Part shown: piece by piece, positions 52,656 to 61,418 of the stretch
Layout of the letters: each line of letters starts with the position of its first letter
Position numbering within the stretch: the first letter of the stretch is position 1
Source of the DNA: an uncultured Eubacterium sp.
GTDB lineage: Bacteria > Bacillota > Clostridia > Lachnospirales > Lachnospiraceae
NCBI GenBank assembly: GCA_945939115.1
Contig: CAMEVC010000012.1
Span: 1-64,000, forward strand
DNA: 64,000 nucleotides
Direction of reading: 5' to 3'
Translations under genes and position numbers: made by a program
Notes under the pieces: model-generated
The model's input: the letters and a program-made list of their open reading frames with translations, nothing else
Told to the model about the DNA's origin: nothing
Database searches by the model: none

Positions 52656-52762
52656 ATTTGTGCTATTTATATACATATTTTTATGTAAAGTTTGACTGCG
52701 CAAAACTTGCACCATTTTACATGGGTGTTAACAAATACAAGACGCAGTATGGAGGACTATAT

Positions 52763-53122
52763 ATGAAGGGAACTTTGGAGAATAAACTTGGAAAAGTTTT
52801 GATTGATTCAGAAGTTATAGCACAGTATGCAGGTTCCACAGCGGTTGAGTGTTTTGGTATTGTCGGTATGGCGGCAGTAAGCATGAAAGACGGCCTTGTA
52901 AAGCTTCTTAAAGGAGACAGTCTGACAAGAGGAATCAGTGTTGTCATAGATGAGGATAATCTTATTGAAATTGATTTCCATGTTATCATTTCTTATGGCG
53001 TAAGTATTGCTGCTGTTGCAGATAATCTTATTGAGAGTGTTAAGTATAAAGTGTCAGAGTTTACCGGCCTTGAAATTAAGAAAATCAACATTTATGTTGA
53101 AGGCGTAAGAGTAATAGATTAA
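52763..53122 (+). CDS. Asp23/Gls24-family envelope stress protein
   Basis: A 119-residue Asp23-family protein. It has the family opening (VIAQYAGSTAVECFGIVGMA) and the C-terminal VKYKVSEFTGLEIKKINIYVEGVRV. It usually precedes the DAK2-domain protein in Firmicutes, as here, so it may be co-transcribed with it. The start is ATG 52763 behind GGAGG (52751-52755). An upstream extension from 52658 is not used. Confidence 0.88.
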   Translation: MKGTLENKLGKVLIDSEVIAQYAGSTAVECFGIVGMAAVSMKDGLVKLLKGDSLTRGISVVIDEDNLIEIDFHVIISYGVSIAAVADNLIESVKYKVSEFTGLEIKKINIYVEGVRVID

Positions 53123-53161
53123 TTGAATTTTTAATGCTTAATTGCAGAATGGAGGATAATT

Positions 53162-54865
53162 GTGGCAACTAATACAATAGATGCAGCACTTGTGCAGAAA
53201 ATGTTTCTTGCAGGAGCTAAAAACCTTGAATTGAAGAAAGAGTGGATTAATGACCTTAATGTATTTCCCGTACCAGACGGAGATACAGGTACTAATATGA
53301 CTCTTACTATTATGTCAGCAGCTAAGGAAGTTAGTGCTATTGCCAACCCTAATATGGAGAATCTGTCTAAGGCTATTTCATCAGGTTCCTTAAGAGGGGC
53401 AAGAGGTAACTCAGGTGTTATTTTATCACAGCTTTTAAGAGGCTTTACTAAAGAGATGAAGAATGTTTCACAGATTACTGTTGAGACACTGGCACTTGCT
53501 TCAAGCAGAGCTACAGAGACCGCTTATAAGGCAGTTATGAAGCCTAAGGAAGGAACTATTCTTACAGTCGCTAAGGGGATTTCAGATAAGGCTGCTGAGA
53601 TTGCATCCCAGACAGATGATATTGAAGAAGCTATGAGAATTATCATTGAGCATGCTGAATATGTGCTTTCTAAGACACCGGATATGCTTCCTGTACTTAA
53701 AGAAGCAGGTGTTGTTGACTCTGGCGGACAGGGACTTGTCGTTGTTCTCAAGGGTATGTATGATGCTCTCACTGGAAAGGTTACAGACTTTACAATTTCG
53801 GACAGCAGGCCAGAACAGCCGGAAAGCTTGGTTGGCACAGGAAAAGGTGCAGCAATAGATAATGTTGATATTAAGTTTGGTTACTGCACCGAGTTCATTA
53901 TTATGCTTGAAAAAGAGTTTAACGAGAAAACAGAGGAAGAGTTCAAGGCATTTCTCTCTTCAATTGGTGATTCTATTGTATGTGTAGCACTTGATGATAT
54001 CGTTAAAGTTCATGTTCATACCAATCATCCGGGTCAGGCCTTTGAGAAGGCTCTTGAGTATGGACAACTCACTAAGATGAAGGTGGATAACATGCGTGAG
54101 GAGCATAACCAGAAGGTTGTTGCCCAGTCAGAAATTCAGGCCGCTGCTGCAAAGGAGGCTATGCAGAAGAACAGCCAGCCTGAAACAAAGAAGGAAGAAC
54201 CTCAGAAAGATTTTGGGTTTATCACGATTGCTCCTGGTTCAGGAATTGCTGATATATTCAAAGGCCTTGGAGTAGATGAGGTTATTGAGGGCGGACAGAC
54301 AATGAATCCTTCGACAGAGGATATCTTAAATGCTGCAGATAAAATTAATGCTAAGACAATATTTGTTCTGCCTAATAACAGTAATATTATTCTTGCTGCT
54401 AATCAGGCTGCTTCCATTGTGGAAGATAAGTCGCTCATAGTTATTCCTACTAAGACTGTGCCACAGGGAATCACAGCTATGATTAATTTCGAGGCAACAA
54501 GGGATGCTGATGAGAACGGTAAGGCAATGACAGATAGTCTTTCAACAGTTAAGTCAGGACAGCTCACATATGCTGTAAGAGATACATCTATTGATGGCAG
54601 GGAGATTAAGAAGGATAATTATCTTGGATTAGGAGATAAGGGTCTTGCGGCTGTTGGAACACAGATGGAAGACACTCTTATGGAGATGATTGAGTCAATG
54701 ATGACAGATGAAGCTGAACTTATCAGTGTCTATTATGGTGCTGAAGTTGAGGAGTCAGCGGCTGAGGCTGTTGTATCTGATATTGAAGAAAAGTTCCCGG
54801 ATGTTGATGTGGAACTCCAGTTTGGAGGACAGCCGGTTTATTATTACATTGTATCTGTTGAGTAA
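53162..54865 (+). CDS. DAK2-domain protein (FakA/YloV-like)
   Basis: A 567-residue protein. The N-terminal DAK2 domain (residues ~8-200) has the nucleotide and Mg site NVFPVPDGDTGTNMTLT and the glycine-rich SSGSLRGARGNSGVILSQLLRGF. A middle domain and the C-terminal half (GSGIADIFKGLG and later IFVLPNNSNIILAANQA) match YloV/FakA, the ATP-binding subunit of fatty-acid kinase. Its partner FakB (DegV-type) is not in the window. The start is GTG 53162 behind GGAGG. Confidence 0.88.
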   Translation: MATNTIDAALVQKMFLAGAKNLELKKEWINDLNVFPVPDGDTGTNMTLTIMSAAKEVSAIANPNMENLSKAISSGSLRGARGNSGVILSQLLRGFTKEMKNVSQITVETLALASSRATETAYKAVMKPKEGTILTVAKGISDKAAEIASQTDDIEEAMRIIIEHAEYVLSKTPDMLPVLKEAGVVDSGGQGLVVVLKGMYDALTGKVTDFTISDSRPEQPESLVGTGKGAAIDNVDIKFGYCTEFIIMLEKEFNEKTEEEFKAFLSSIGDSIVCVALDDIVKVHVHTNHPGQAFEKALEYGQLTKMKVDNMREEHNQKVVAQSEIQAAAAKEAMQKNSQPETKKEEPQKDFGFITIAPGSGIADIFKGLGVDEVIEGGQTMNPSTEDILNAADKINAKTIFVLPNNSNIILAANQAASIVEDKSLIVIPTKTVPQGITAMINFEATRDADENGKAMTDSLSTVKSGQLTYAVRDTSIDGREIKKDNYLGLGDKGLAAVGTQMEDTLMEMIESMMTDEAELISVYYGAEVEESAAEAVVSDIEEKFPDVDVELQFGGQPVYYYIVSVE

Positions 54866-54870
54866 GGATT

Positions 54871-56931
54871 ATGAATATAACAGAATTAAAGGGAATAGGC
54901 GAAAAAACAGCATTAAATTTTAACAGGCTTTCGGTATACACTGTATCTGATCTCGTGGGGTTTTACCCACGGGATTATGATGTGTACCATGAGCCTGTTT
55001 TTATTAACAGTATTAATAATGACCTAGAACACACAGAAGTGGCTATTGACGGACAGGTGTGCAAAAGTCCTGATATCTATGGCAATGGACATCTTAAGAT
55101 TCTTACTGTGACTATTAAGGATTATAATGGGGATTCAATAAAATGCAGCTGGTATAATATGCCATTCTTAAAAAACTCGCTTAAACTCGGGAACAGATAC
55201 ATTTTCAGAGGACGCCTTGTTAATAAGAGAGGGGGCTGGCTTCTAGAACAGCCTAAGATATATACACAGGCAGAATATCGTGAGCTTGCAGGGACTATGC
55301 AGCCAATATATCCACTCACAAAGGGGCTTTCCAATAATACGGTGGTAAAGGCTGTAAGACAGGCGTTAGAACAATACAGTACGGGGCTTGAGAAAGAATA
55401 TATACCTGATTATATAAGAAAGCGTTATAATCTGGCAGAGCATAATTTCAGCGTCGTTAATATACATTTTCCAAAGACTATGGAAGAATATGTGCAGGCA
55501 AGGCACAGGCTGGCTTTTGAGGAGTTCTTTTTGTTTACCCTTGCCACACTTACACTGAAATCTGCCAACGAGAGAATTCCTAATGGATATGTCATTAATA
55601 AAAGCTGTGAGGCAGATACATTTATTAAAAGCCTGCCATATAATCTTACCAAAGCCCAGCTGCGCACTGTAGAGGAAGTAACACAGGATATGTCGGGAAG
55701 CCATCTTATGAGCAGACTTATTCAGGGAGATGTAGGTTCCGGAAAGACAGTTGTTGCAACTATAGCACTTATCAATACGGTTATGGCAGGTTTTCAGGGC
55801 GCTATGATGGCACCGACGGAGGTGCTTGCAAGACAGCATTATGAATCACTTACTGAAGGGTTTAAAAGAGCAAGACTTGATATAAATGTTGAACTTCTCG
55901 TGGGTTCCATGACACAGAAACAGAAAAAAGAGGCATACCAGCGTATTTCAGATGGAACTGCAGATATTATAGTTGGAACCCATGCACTTATTCAGGAGAA
56001 GGTTGAATACAGGGAACTTGCGTTAGTTATAACAGATGAACAGCACAGATTTGGTGTCAACCAGAGGCGCAATCTGTCAGAGAAGGGCAGAAGCCCTCAT
56101 ATTCTGGTTATGAGTGCAACACCTATTCCAAGAACTCTTGCAATAATTTTGTATGGTGACCTTGATATATCAATAATTGATGAGATGCCGGCAGACAGAC
56201 TTCCGATAAAGAACTGTGTAGTGGATAAAAGCTACAGACCTAAGGCATATACATTTATACAGAAACAGGTTGCCCAGGGAAGACAATGCTATATTATATG
56301 TCCGATGGTTGAGGACAGCGAAGCTGTGGAAGCTGAAAATGTGGTAGATTATACTGCAAGGCTTAAGAAGGAACTCCCGGGACTTCGTATAGAATATCTT
56401 CATGGCAAGATGCGTCCGGTATTGAAGAATGAGGTTATGGGAAGGTTTGCGGCACACCAGACAGATGTGCTTGTGTCAACCACTGTAATTGAGGTTGGCG
56501 TAAATGTACCTAACAGCACTGTGATGATGGTTGAGAATTCAGAAAGATTCGGGCTTGCCCAGCTTCATCAGTTAAGAGGACGTGTCGGACGAGGCAAATA
56601 CCAGTCTTACTGCATATTTGTCACAGGTAATAAGTCTGAGAAGATAAGGAAACGTCTAGAGATTCTTAACAAATATAATGACGGATTTAAAATCGCAGAA
56701 GAGGACCTTAAACTCAGGGGACCGGGAGATTTTTTTGGTGTGAGACAGAGCGGGGATTTCGATTTCGGAATTGCAGATATATTCACTGATGCAAAAACCT
56801 TGAAGGAGGCATCAGATTCTGCAAAGGAAATGCTTGAAAATGACCCGGGACTTGAACTTAATGATAATATATATTTGAAACAGAAAGTTGCAGAATATAC
56901 TGTAAAATGTCTTGAAAAGATTAATCTGTAG
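54871..56931 (+). CDS. recG: ATP-dependent DNA helicase RecG
   Basis: A 686-residue helicase that remodels stalled replication forks and Holliday junctions. The N-terminal wedge OB domain precedes the helicase core: QGDVGSGKT (Walker A), MAPTEVLARQHYE, ITDEQHRFGVNQR (the DEQH box), MSATPIPRTLA, and the C-terminal STTVIEVGVNVPNSTVMM with QLRGRVGRG. The start is ATG 54871, six bases after the DAK2 gene. Confidence 0.95.
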   Translation: MNITELKGIGEKTALNFNRLSVYTVSDLVGFYPRDYDVYHEPVFINSINNDLEHTEVAIDGQVCKSPDIYGNGHLKILTVTIKDYNGDSIKCSWYNMPFLKNSLKLGNRYIFRGRLVNKRGGWLLEQPKIYTQAEYRELAGTMQPIYPLTKGLSNNTVVKAVRQALEQYSTGLEKEYIPDYIRKRYNLAEHNFSVVNIHFPKTMEEYVQARHRLAFEEFFLFTLATLTLKSANERIPNGYVINKSCEADTFIKSLPYNLTKAQLRTVEEVTQDMSGSHLMSRLIQGDVGSGKTVVATIALINTVMAGFQGAMMAPTEVLARQHYESLTEGFKRARLDINVELLVGSMTQKQKKEAYQRISDGTADIIVGTHALIQEKVEYRELALVITDEQHRFGVNQRRNLSEKGRSPHILVMSATPIPRTLAIILYGDLDISIIDEMPADRLPIKNCVVDKSYRPKAYTFIQKQVAQGRQCYIICPMVEDSEAVEAENVVDYTARLKKELPGLRIEYLHGKMRPVLKNEVMGRFAAHQTDVLVSTTVIEVGVNVPNSTVMMVENSERFGLAQLHQLRGRVGRGKYQSYCIFVTGNKSEKIRKRLEILNKYNDGFKIAEEDLKLRGPGDFFGVRQSGDFDFGIADIFTDAKTLKEASDSAKEMLENDPGLELNDNIYLKQKVAEYTVKCLEKINL

Positions 56932-56947
56932 CGATGGAGGGATTTTT

Positions 56948-57178
56948 ATGAGACAGATGGAATTTACAATGAGCAGACCTAACCTTGTTAAACCGGGAGA
57001 TGAGGTCGAGATAACAGAAGGAAAACTTCCGAGCAGTTATTATTATACTATTGAGCCGGCAGTGGCCATGTCCGGTAATTATTCGACACCTGACAGGTTA
57101 AAGTCTAGGAAGGGCATTGTTAAAGAGGTTGGAGAGACAAGCCGTGGATATTATGTCCTGGCGGAGTTTGATGAATAA
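56948..57178 (+). CDS. Small hypothetical protein
   Basis: A 76-residue protein rich in Glu, Gly and Tyr. It has a basic and acidic mix and no membrane segment. It resembles small conserved clostridial proteins next to recG. The start is ATG 56948 with GGAGG upstream, 16 bases past recG. No family is recognised. Confidence 0.65.
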   Translation: MRQMEFTMSRPNLVKPGDEVEITEGKLPSSYYYTIEPAVAMSGNYSTPDRLKSRKGIVKEVGETSRGYYVLAEFDE

Positions 57179-57190
57179 CAATTTATATCT

Positions 57191-57219
57191 GAATAAAGAA
57201 AAGACCTCCTGCATATATT
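57191..57219 (+). promoter_or_regulatory. Candidate sigma-E-type promoter for spoIVA
   Basis: GAATA (57191-57195) and CATATATT (57212-57219) resemble sigma-E promoter elements, with a 16-base gap. The -10-like element lies in the 5' arm of the hairpin described next, so a transcript starting about 57226 would lack that arm. The match is approximate and no start site is known. Confidence 0.4.
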
Positions 57220-57241
57220 TTTTACAAGTATATGCAGGAGG
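57205..57241 (+). promoter_or_regulatory. Hairpin that buries the spoIVA ribosome binding site
   Basis: CCTCCTGCATATA (57205-57217) pairs perfectly with TATATGCAGGAGG (57229-57241), 13 bp with an 11-nt loop. The 3' arm ends with AGGAGG (57236-57241), the only good ribosome binding site for spoIVA. It may also act as a weak terminator, since only ATTTTA follows. Confidence 0.75.
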
Positions 57242-57246
57242 ATTTT

Positions 57247-58734
57247 ATGTCTGAAAGAAATGTTGATGCAGGATTTGATCTATACCAGGATATAAAGAAG
57301 CGTACTAATGGTGAAATATATCTCGGAGTTGTCGGGCCGGTGCGTACCGGAAAATCCACATTTGTAAAGAGATTTATGGATTTGTGCGTAATTCCCGAAA
57401 TTAGGGATGAGAACGAAAAAAAGCGTGCAATCGACGAACTGCCTCAGAGTAGTGCCGGAAGCACAATAATGACAACAGAACCTAAGTTTATCCCCGGAGA
57501 AAGTGCGGCTATATGTATGTCTGACGATATTAAGATTAAAGTGCGTGCAATAGACTGCGTTGGTTTTATGGTTGAAGGGGCTATGGGGGCAGAAGAAAAC
57601 GGCGTTGAGCGACTTGTTAATACTCCCTGGTCAAAGGAACCGATTCCTTTTTCTAAGGCAGCCAGAATAGGTACTGAAAAGGTAATAGAGGAGCATTCCA
57701 CCATCGGCGTGGTTGTTACAACAGATGGCTCATTTACAGGGATAGAGAGAGGGAATTATGTACCTGCGGAAGAGATGGCAGTGAATAAACTCAAGAAGAT
57801 TTCAAAACCTTTTGTTATAATTCTTAACTGTGTTAAACCTTATTCAAAAGAATCTGTAGAGCTTGCCCGTTCTATGGAGAAAAAATATGGTGTGAATGTA
57901 TATTCAGTCAACTGTGAACAATTAAAAAAAGAGGACGTAAGCAATATAATATCAGGAATACTTAAGGAATTTCCTGTGTCAGAACTTGACTTTTATGCAC
58001 CTGCATGGGTTGAGATATTAAAGGATGACCACTGGCTTAAGGAGAATATTCTTAAATCTGCATTAGACATACTTGATAATATAAATGTGATGAAGGATGC
58101 CTATGCAGATATTTCCAGTGACTGTGAATACATAGACAGTATTAATATCAGGAATATAGATATGTCAACAGGAAGGGTTGAACTTGAGTTCAAGATGGCA
58201 GGTGGACTGTATTACAGGATTCTTAGCGAACTGACAGGTACAGATATTAAGAATGAGCATGAACTTATAAGCATGATAAAGAATCTGTCTGATAAGAAGA
58301 AAGAACTCGGTAGTTTTGGAAATGCACTGAGTGAGGTTAATCTTAATGGCTTTGGAGTTGTAACTCCATCGAGGGAGAATATTGAACTTGATGAACCTGT
58401 GGTGATAAAAAATGGAAGTAAATATGGCGTGAGATTAAAGGCGAAAGTTCCATCTATCAATCTGTTAAAAACGCAGATTATGGTTGAGATTGCCCCTATT
58501 GTGGGAAGCCAGAATCAGGCAGATGACCTTATACAGTATATTAAGAATAATATGAAAGACAATCCACAGGGCATATGGGATACAAATATATTTGGGAAAA
58601 CGGTTGGACAGATTGTTGAAGATGGAATATATGAAAAAACCCACAATATCACAGCAGAGAGCATGGGAAAAATAAGTGAGACACTTGAAAAGGTTATGAA
58701 TGAGAATTCAGGACTTGTGTGCCTTATTGTATAG
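57247..58734 (+). CDS. spoIVA: Stage IV sporulation protein A
   Basis: A 495-residue ATPase that polymerises on the forespore surface as the base layer of the spore coat. The N-terminal P-loop GPVRTGKST at residues 30-38 is followed by FVKRFMDLCVIPEI and DELPQSSAGSTIMTTEP. A conserved C-terminal region ends in SGLVCLIV. The length matches Bacillus SpoIVA (about 492). The start is ATG 57247, five bases after AGGAGG; an ATG at 57232 lies inside the hairpin. Confidence 0.95.
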   Translation: MSERNVDAGFDLYQDIKKRTNGEIYLGVVGPVRTGKSTFVKRFMDLCVIPEIRDENEKKRAIDELPQSSAGSTIMTTEPKFIPGESAAICMSDDIKIKVRAIDCVGFMVEGAMGAEENGVERLVNTPWSKEPIPFSKAARIGTEKVIEEHSTIGVVVTTDGSFTGIERGNYVPAEEMAVNKLKKISKPFVIILNCVKPYSKESVELARSMEKKYGVNVYSVNCEQLKKEDVSNIISGILKEFPVSELDFYAPAWVEILKDDHWLKENILKSALDILDNINVMKDAYADISSDCEYIDSINIRNIDMSTGRVELEFKMAGGLYYRILSELTGTDIKNEHELISMIKNLSDKKKELGSFGNALSEVNLNGFGVVTPSRENIELDEPVVIKNGSKYGVRLKAKVPSINLLKTQIMVEIAPIVGSQNQADDLIQYIKNNMKDNPQGIWDTNIFGKTVGQIVEDGIYEKTHNITAESMGKISETLEKVMNENSGLVCLIV

Positions 58735-58754
58735 TTTATCAATTCTAAAAATAC

Positions 58755-58783
58755 TTTATTATATTATTTAATTGTGATAGAAT
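58755..58783 (+). promoter_or_regulatory. Candidate extended -10 promoter for the diguanylate cyclase
   Basis: TGATAGAAT at 58775-58783 fits an extended -10. The -35 region (58755-58760, TTTATT) is weak. Confidence 0.35.
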
Positions 58784-58846
58784 TAATCAAGATTTGCATT
58801 TGGACGGAGTGTTTAATGTGCATACATGCACAAGGGTGAGGATATT

Positions 58847-59989
58847 ATGGAGAAAAAAGGAACAGGAACTGAGCATATAAGTTACAGACATGCAGTTTTC
58901 AGACGGAAAATGCTTGAATTTGAGAAAGTGCTTTTTATTGTTTTGCTTGTAGTAAATATTTCGTATTATCTGGTTGTTTTTTTTACGGATAGGATGCAGA
59001 GTACACTGGTTGAAGATATATTAAGGTTTGTTTCTGTATTAGCTGTGCAGATATTCAGCCTGGCTTCTTTTCAGTATATTAACGGCGCAGAGAAGTTTAC
59101 TAACGAAACAAAGAACAGAGTTTGCTGCATATCTTTATTGGGAGTGTCTGCTGCCGAACAGCTTTTATTCTTTTTCTGTGAACCACTGTGGATATGCACT
59201 GCCATAGTTATGGTACTAAGCTCTTTCTTTAATGACAGGAAGGCTATTATTGCTGTATACATTACATCCGTGGCAGTCTGGGCTGTATCTGTATTTATGT
59301 GCAGCAATGATGTTCTGGGATTAGGAATTAATACCGGATTAGCGGATATTATTGCGGCTTTTCTTTTGATAAGCTGTATATTTGTTATTTCTCTTTTCCT
59401 TTATGGGTTTAACCGCACTCAGATTGAGGATGTTGTTGAGTATTATGATGGCGAGAAGAAGCTTCAGGAAAAACTGTCAATAGACTATCTTACAAGACTT
59501 CATTCAAGATTTACCATATATGAACATATCAAACAGGCTATGCATGATTATTATTTTTCAGGAAAAGATGTGTGCGTTGCTATGATTGATATAGATTATT
59601 TTAAGAAAGTTAATGATACATACGGTCATGATAAAGGAGATGAAGTTCTTCGGAGGCTTTCCCATGTAATCAGCCAGTATACTGATGAGACAATACACGC
59701 CGGAAGATATGGCGGAGAGGAATTCTTAATTGTATTTTCCGGGTATACAAGAAAACAGGCAGGGAAAATACTGGATGGAATGCTGATGAATTTTAGAAAT
59801 CAGGAGTATGATTTTTTGCCTGATGGTGTTATAATTACATTTAGTGCTGGATATTGTTATCTTGATAATGCAGATATGGAAGCTGAAAGCTTTATAAAAT
59901 GTGCTGATGAGGCTTTGTATTATTCTAAAGAGCATGGAAGAAATCAGGTGACATATTACAATGACTTGAAATTACGTAACATACAGTAG
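58847..59989 (+). CDS. Membrane-bound GGDEF diguanylate cyclase
   Basis: A 380-residue protein. The N-terminal ~210 residues contain about six membrane helices of no assigned sensor family. The GGDEF domain then has DYLTRLHSRFTIYEHI, the Mg-binding MIDIDYFKKVNDTYGHDKGDEVL, and GGEEF as the active-site signature. The RxxD inhibitory site, normally five residues before GGEEF, is replaced by DETI. It would make cyclic di-GMP. The start is ATG 58847, with GTGAGGAT upstream. Confidence 0.88.
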   Translation: MEKKGTGTEHISYRHAVFRRKMLEFEKVLFIVLLVVNISYYLVVFFTDRMQSTLVEDILRFVSVLAVQIFSLASFQYINGAEKFTNETKNRVCCISLLGVSAAEQLLFFFCEPLWICTAIVMVLSSFFNDRKAIIAVYITSVAVWAVSVFMCSNDVLGLGINTGLADIIAAFLLISCIFVISLFLYGFNRTQIEDVVEYYDGEKKLQEKLSIDYLTRLHSRFTIYEHIKQAMHDYYFSGKDVCVAMIDIDYFKKVNDTYGHDKGDEVLRRLSHVISQYTDETIHAGRYGGEEFLIVFSGYTRKQAGKILDGMLMNFRNQEYDFLPDGVIITFSAGYCYLDNADMEAESFIKCADEALYYSKEHGRNQVTYYNDLKLRNIQ

Positions 59990-60035
59990 CTTATTATTAC
60001 GAGTGTTAGATGAAGGCGGGAGGATACATTTTAAT

Positions 60036-60560
60036 ATGAGTAAAGTTGAAGATTATGTGAGAAGTATACCGGATTTTCCGGAGCCGGGAATAATATTCAG
60101 AGATGTAACAAGTGTTATACAGAGTCCGGAGGGGCTTAAACTTGCAATTGACGGGCTCACAGAGCTTGTAGGTGATACAGAATTTGATGTTGTCGTAGGA
60201 CCTGAATCAAGAGGATTTATATTTGGCGTGCCTGTGGCATATAATATGGGAAAAGGGTTTGTGCCGGTCAGGAAGAAGGGAAAGCTTCCTTGTGAGACAA
60301 TATCCGCTGATTATGAACTGGAATATGGTACGGCAACAATTGAGATGCATAAGGATGCGATTACCCCTGGACAGAAGGTAATTATTGTTGACGATCTGAT
60401 TGCAACAGGAGGAACTACAGAAGCAATCATCAAGCTTGTTGAGGAACTTGGCGGAGAGGTTGTTAAGGTTTTGTTCCTGATGGAATTGGAGGGACTTAAG
60501 GGCAGAGAAAAGATTGCCGGATATGATGTTGATTCAGTGATTAAATATCCGGGTAAATAA
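60036..60560 (+). CDS. apt: Adenine phosphoribosyltransferase
   Basis: A 174-residue enzyme that converts adenine plus PRPP to AMP. It has the PRPP-binding motif VIIVDDLIATGGTTEA, the purine site VVGPESRGFIFG, and the flexible loop KLPCETISADYELEYG. The length is typical. The ATG 60036 start follows GGGAGG (60018-60023) by 12 bases, somewhat far. It is followed by a terminator and deoD, forming a purine-salvage neighbourhood. Confidence 0.95.
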   Translation: MSKVEDYVRSIPDFPEPGIIFRDVTSVIQSPEGLKLAIDGLTELVGDTEFDVVVGPESRGFIFGVPVAYNMGKGFVPVRKKGKLPCETISADYELEYGTATIEMHKDAITPGQKVIIVDDLIATGGTTEAIIKLVEELGGEVVKVLFLMELEGLKGREKIAGYDVDSVIKYPGK

Positions 60561-60568
60561 TTATCAGG

Positions 60569-60602
60569 GCTGCTTTATGATAAGTAAAGCAGCTTGTTTT
60601 TT
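60569..60602 (+). terminator. Terminator between apt and deoD
   Basis: GCTGCTTTA (60569-60577) pairs with TAAAGCAGC (60585-60593) around a 7-nt loop; a T-rich tail (TTGTTTTTT) follows. Confidence 0.85.
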
Positions 60603-60657
60603 ATATATTAGAAGAACCACTGTGATTGAAATAACAGATAATGAAGGAGGCGATAAT

Positions 60658-61368
60658 ATGGCAACACCACACAATAAGGCAGAACTAGGAGAAATAGCTA
60701 AGACAGTTCTCATGCCGGGAGACCCTTTAAGAGCAAAATATATAGCTGACAATTATCTTAATGACGTGCAATGCTTTAACAGTGTCCGTAATATGTATGG
60801 ATTTACCGGCACATACAGGGGAAAAAGGATTTCTGTCATGGGTAGCGGAATGGGTATGCCGTCTATGGGAATATATTCTTATGAGCTTTTTAATTTCTAC
60901 GATGTTGATAATATCATAAGAATTGGCTCTGCAGGAGCATTCGATGATGACCTTAATCTTAAGGATATTGTTCTTGGAATGGGAGCTTGCACAGATTCTA
61001 ATTATGCCAGCCAGTTTAATCTTCCGGGAACTTTTGCACCAATAGCAGATTTTGAATTACTGAGGACTGCATACGACGCAGCTCTAAGCGCAAATGTTAA
61101 TGTCAGGGTTGGAAATGTACTTGCCTCTGATGTTTTTTACAATGATGATAATTCTGTCAATGACAGATGGAAGAAAATGGGAGTGCTTGCTGTTGATATG
61201 GAGTCGGCAGCTCTATATATGAATGCTGCAAGATGCAGAAAGAAAGCTCTCACGATTCTGTCAATCAGTGACCACCTTTACAGAAATGAGAAGCTTTCGA
61301 CACAGGAACGACAGACAGGTTTTTCTACTATGATGGAGATTGCACTTGAGACAGCAGTTTCATTATAG
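60658..61368 (+). CDS. deoD: Purine-nucleoside phosphorylase, DeoD type
   Basis: A 236-residue enzyme of the hexameric DeoD type. It phosphorolyses purine nucleosides to base plus ribose-1-phosphate. Motifs are VLMPGDPLRAKYIADNYL, the phosphate site SGMGMPSMGIYSYELF, RIGSAGAFDDD, and the active-site Asp in SISDHLY. The start is ATG 60658 with AAGGAGG upstream. A longer reading from 60577 begins inside the preceding terminator. Confidence 0.94.
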   Translation: MATPHNKAELGEIAKTVLMPGDPLRAKYIADNYLNDVQCFNSVRNMYGFTGTYRGKRISVMGSGMGMPSMGIYSYELFNFYDVDNIIRIGSAGAFDDDLNLKDIVLGMGACTDSNYASQFNLPGTFAPIADFELLRTAYDAALSANVNVRVGNVLASDVFYNDDNSVNDRWKKMGVLAVDMESAALYMNAARCRKKALTILSISDHLYRNEKLSTQERQTGFSTMMEIALETAVSL

Positions 61369-61418
61369 CATATGGGGCATCCGGATGGGATTAATCAGAT
61401 ATATTGTGGAGGGATTAT

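Noticed and set aside
52658..52762. N-terminal extension of the Asp23 gene
   Set aside because: It would cover the promoter region. GGAGG directly precedes ATG 52763, where family similarity begins.
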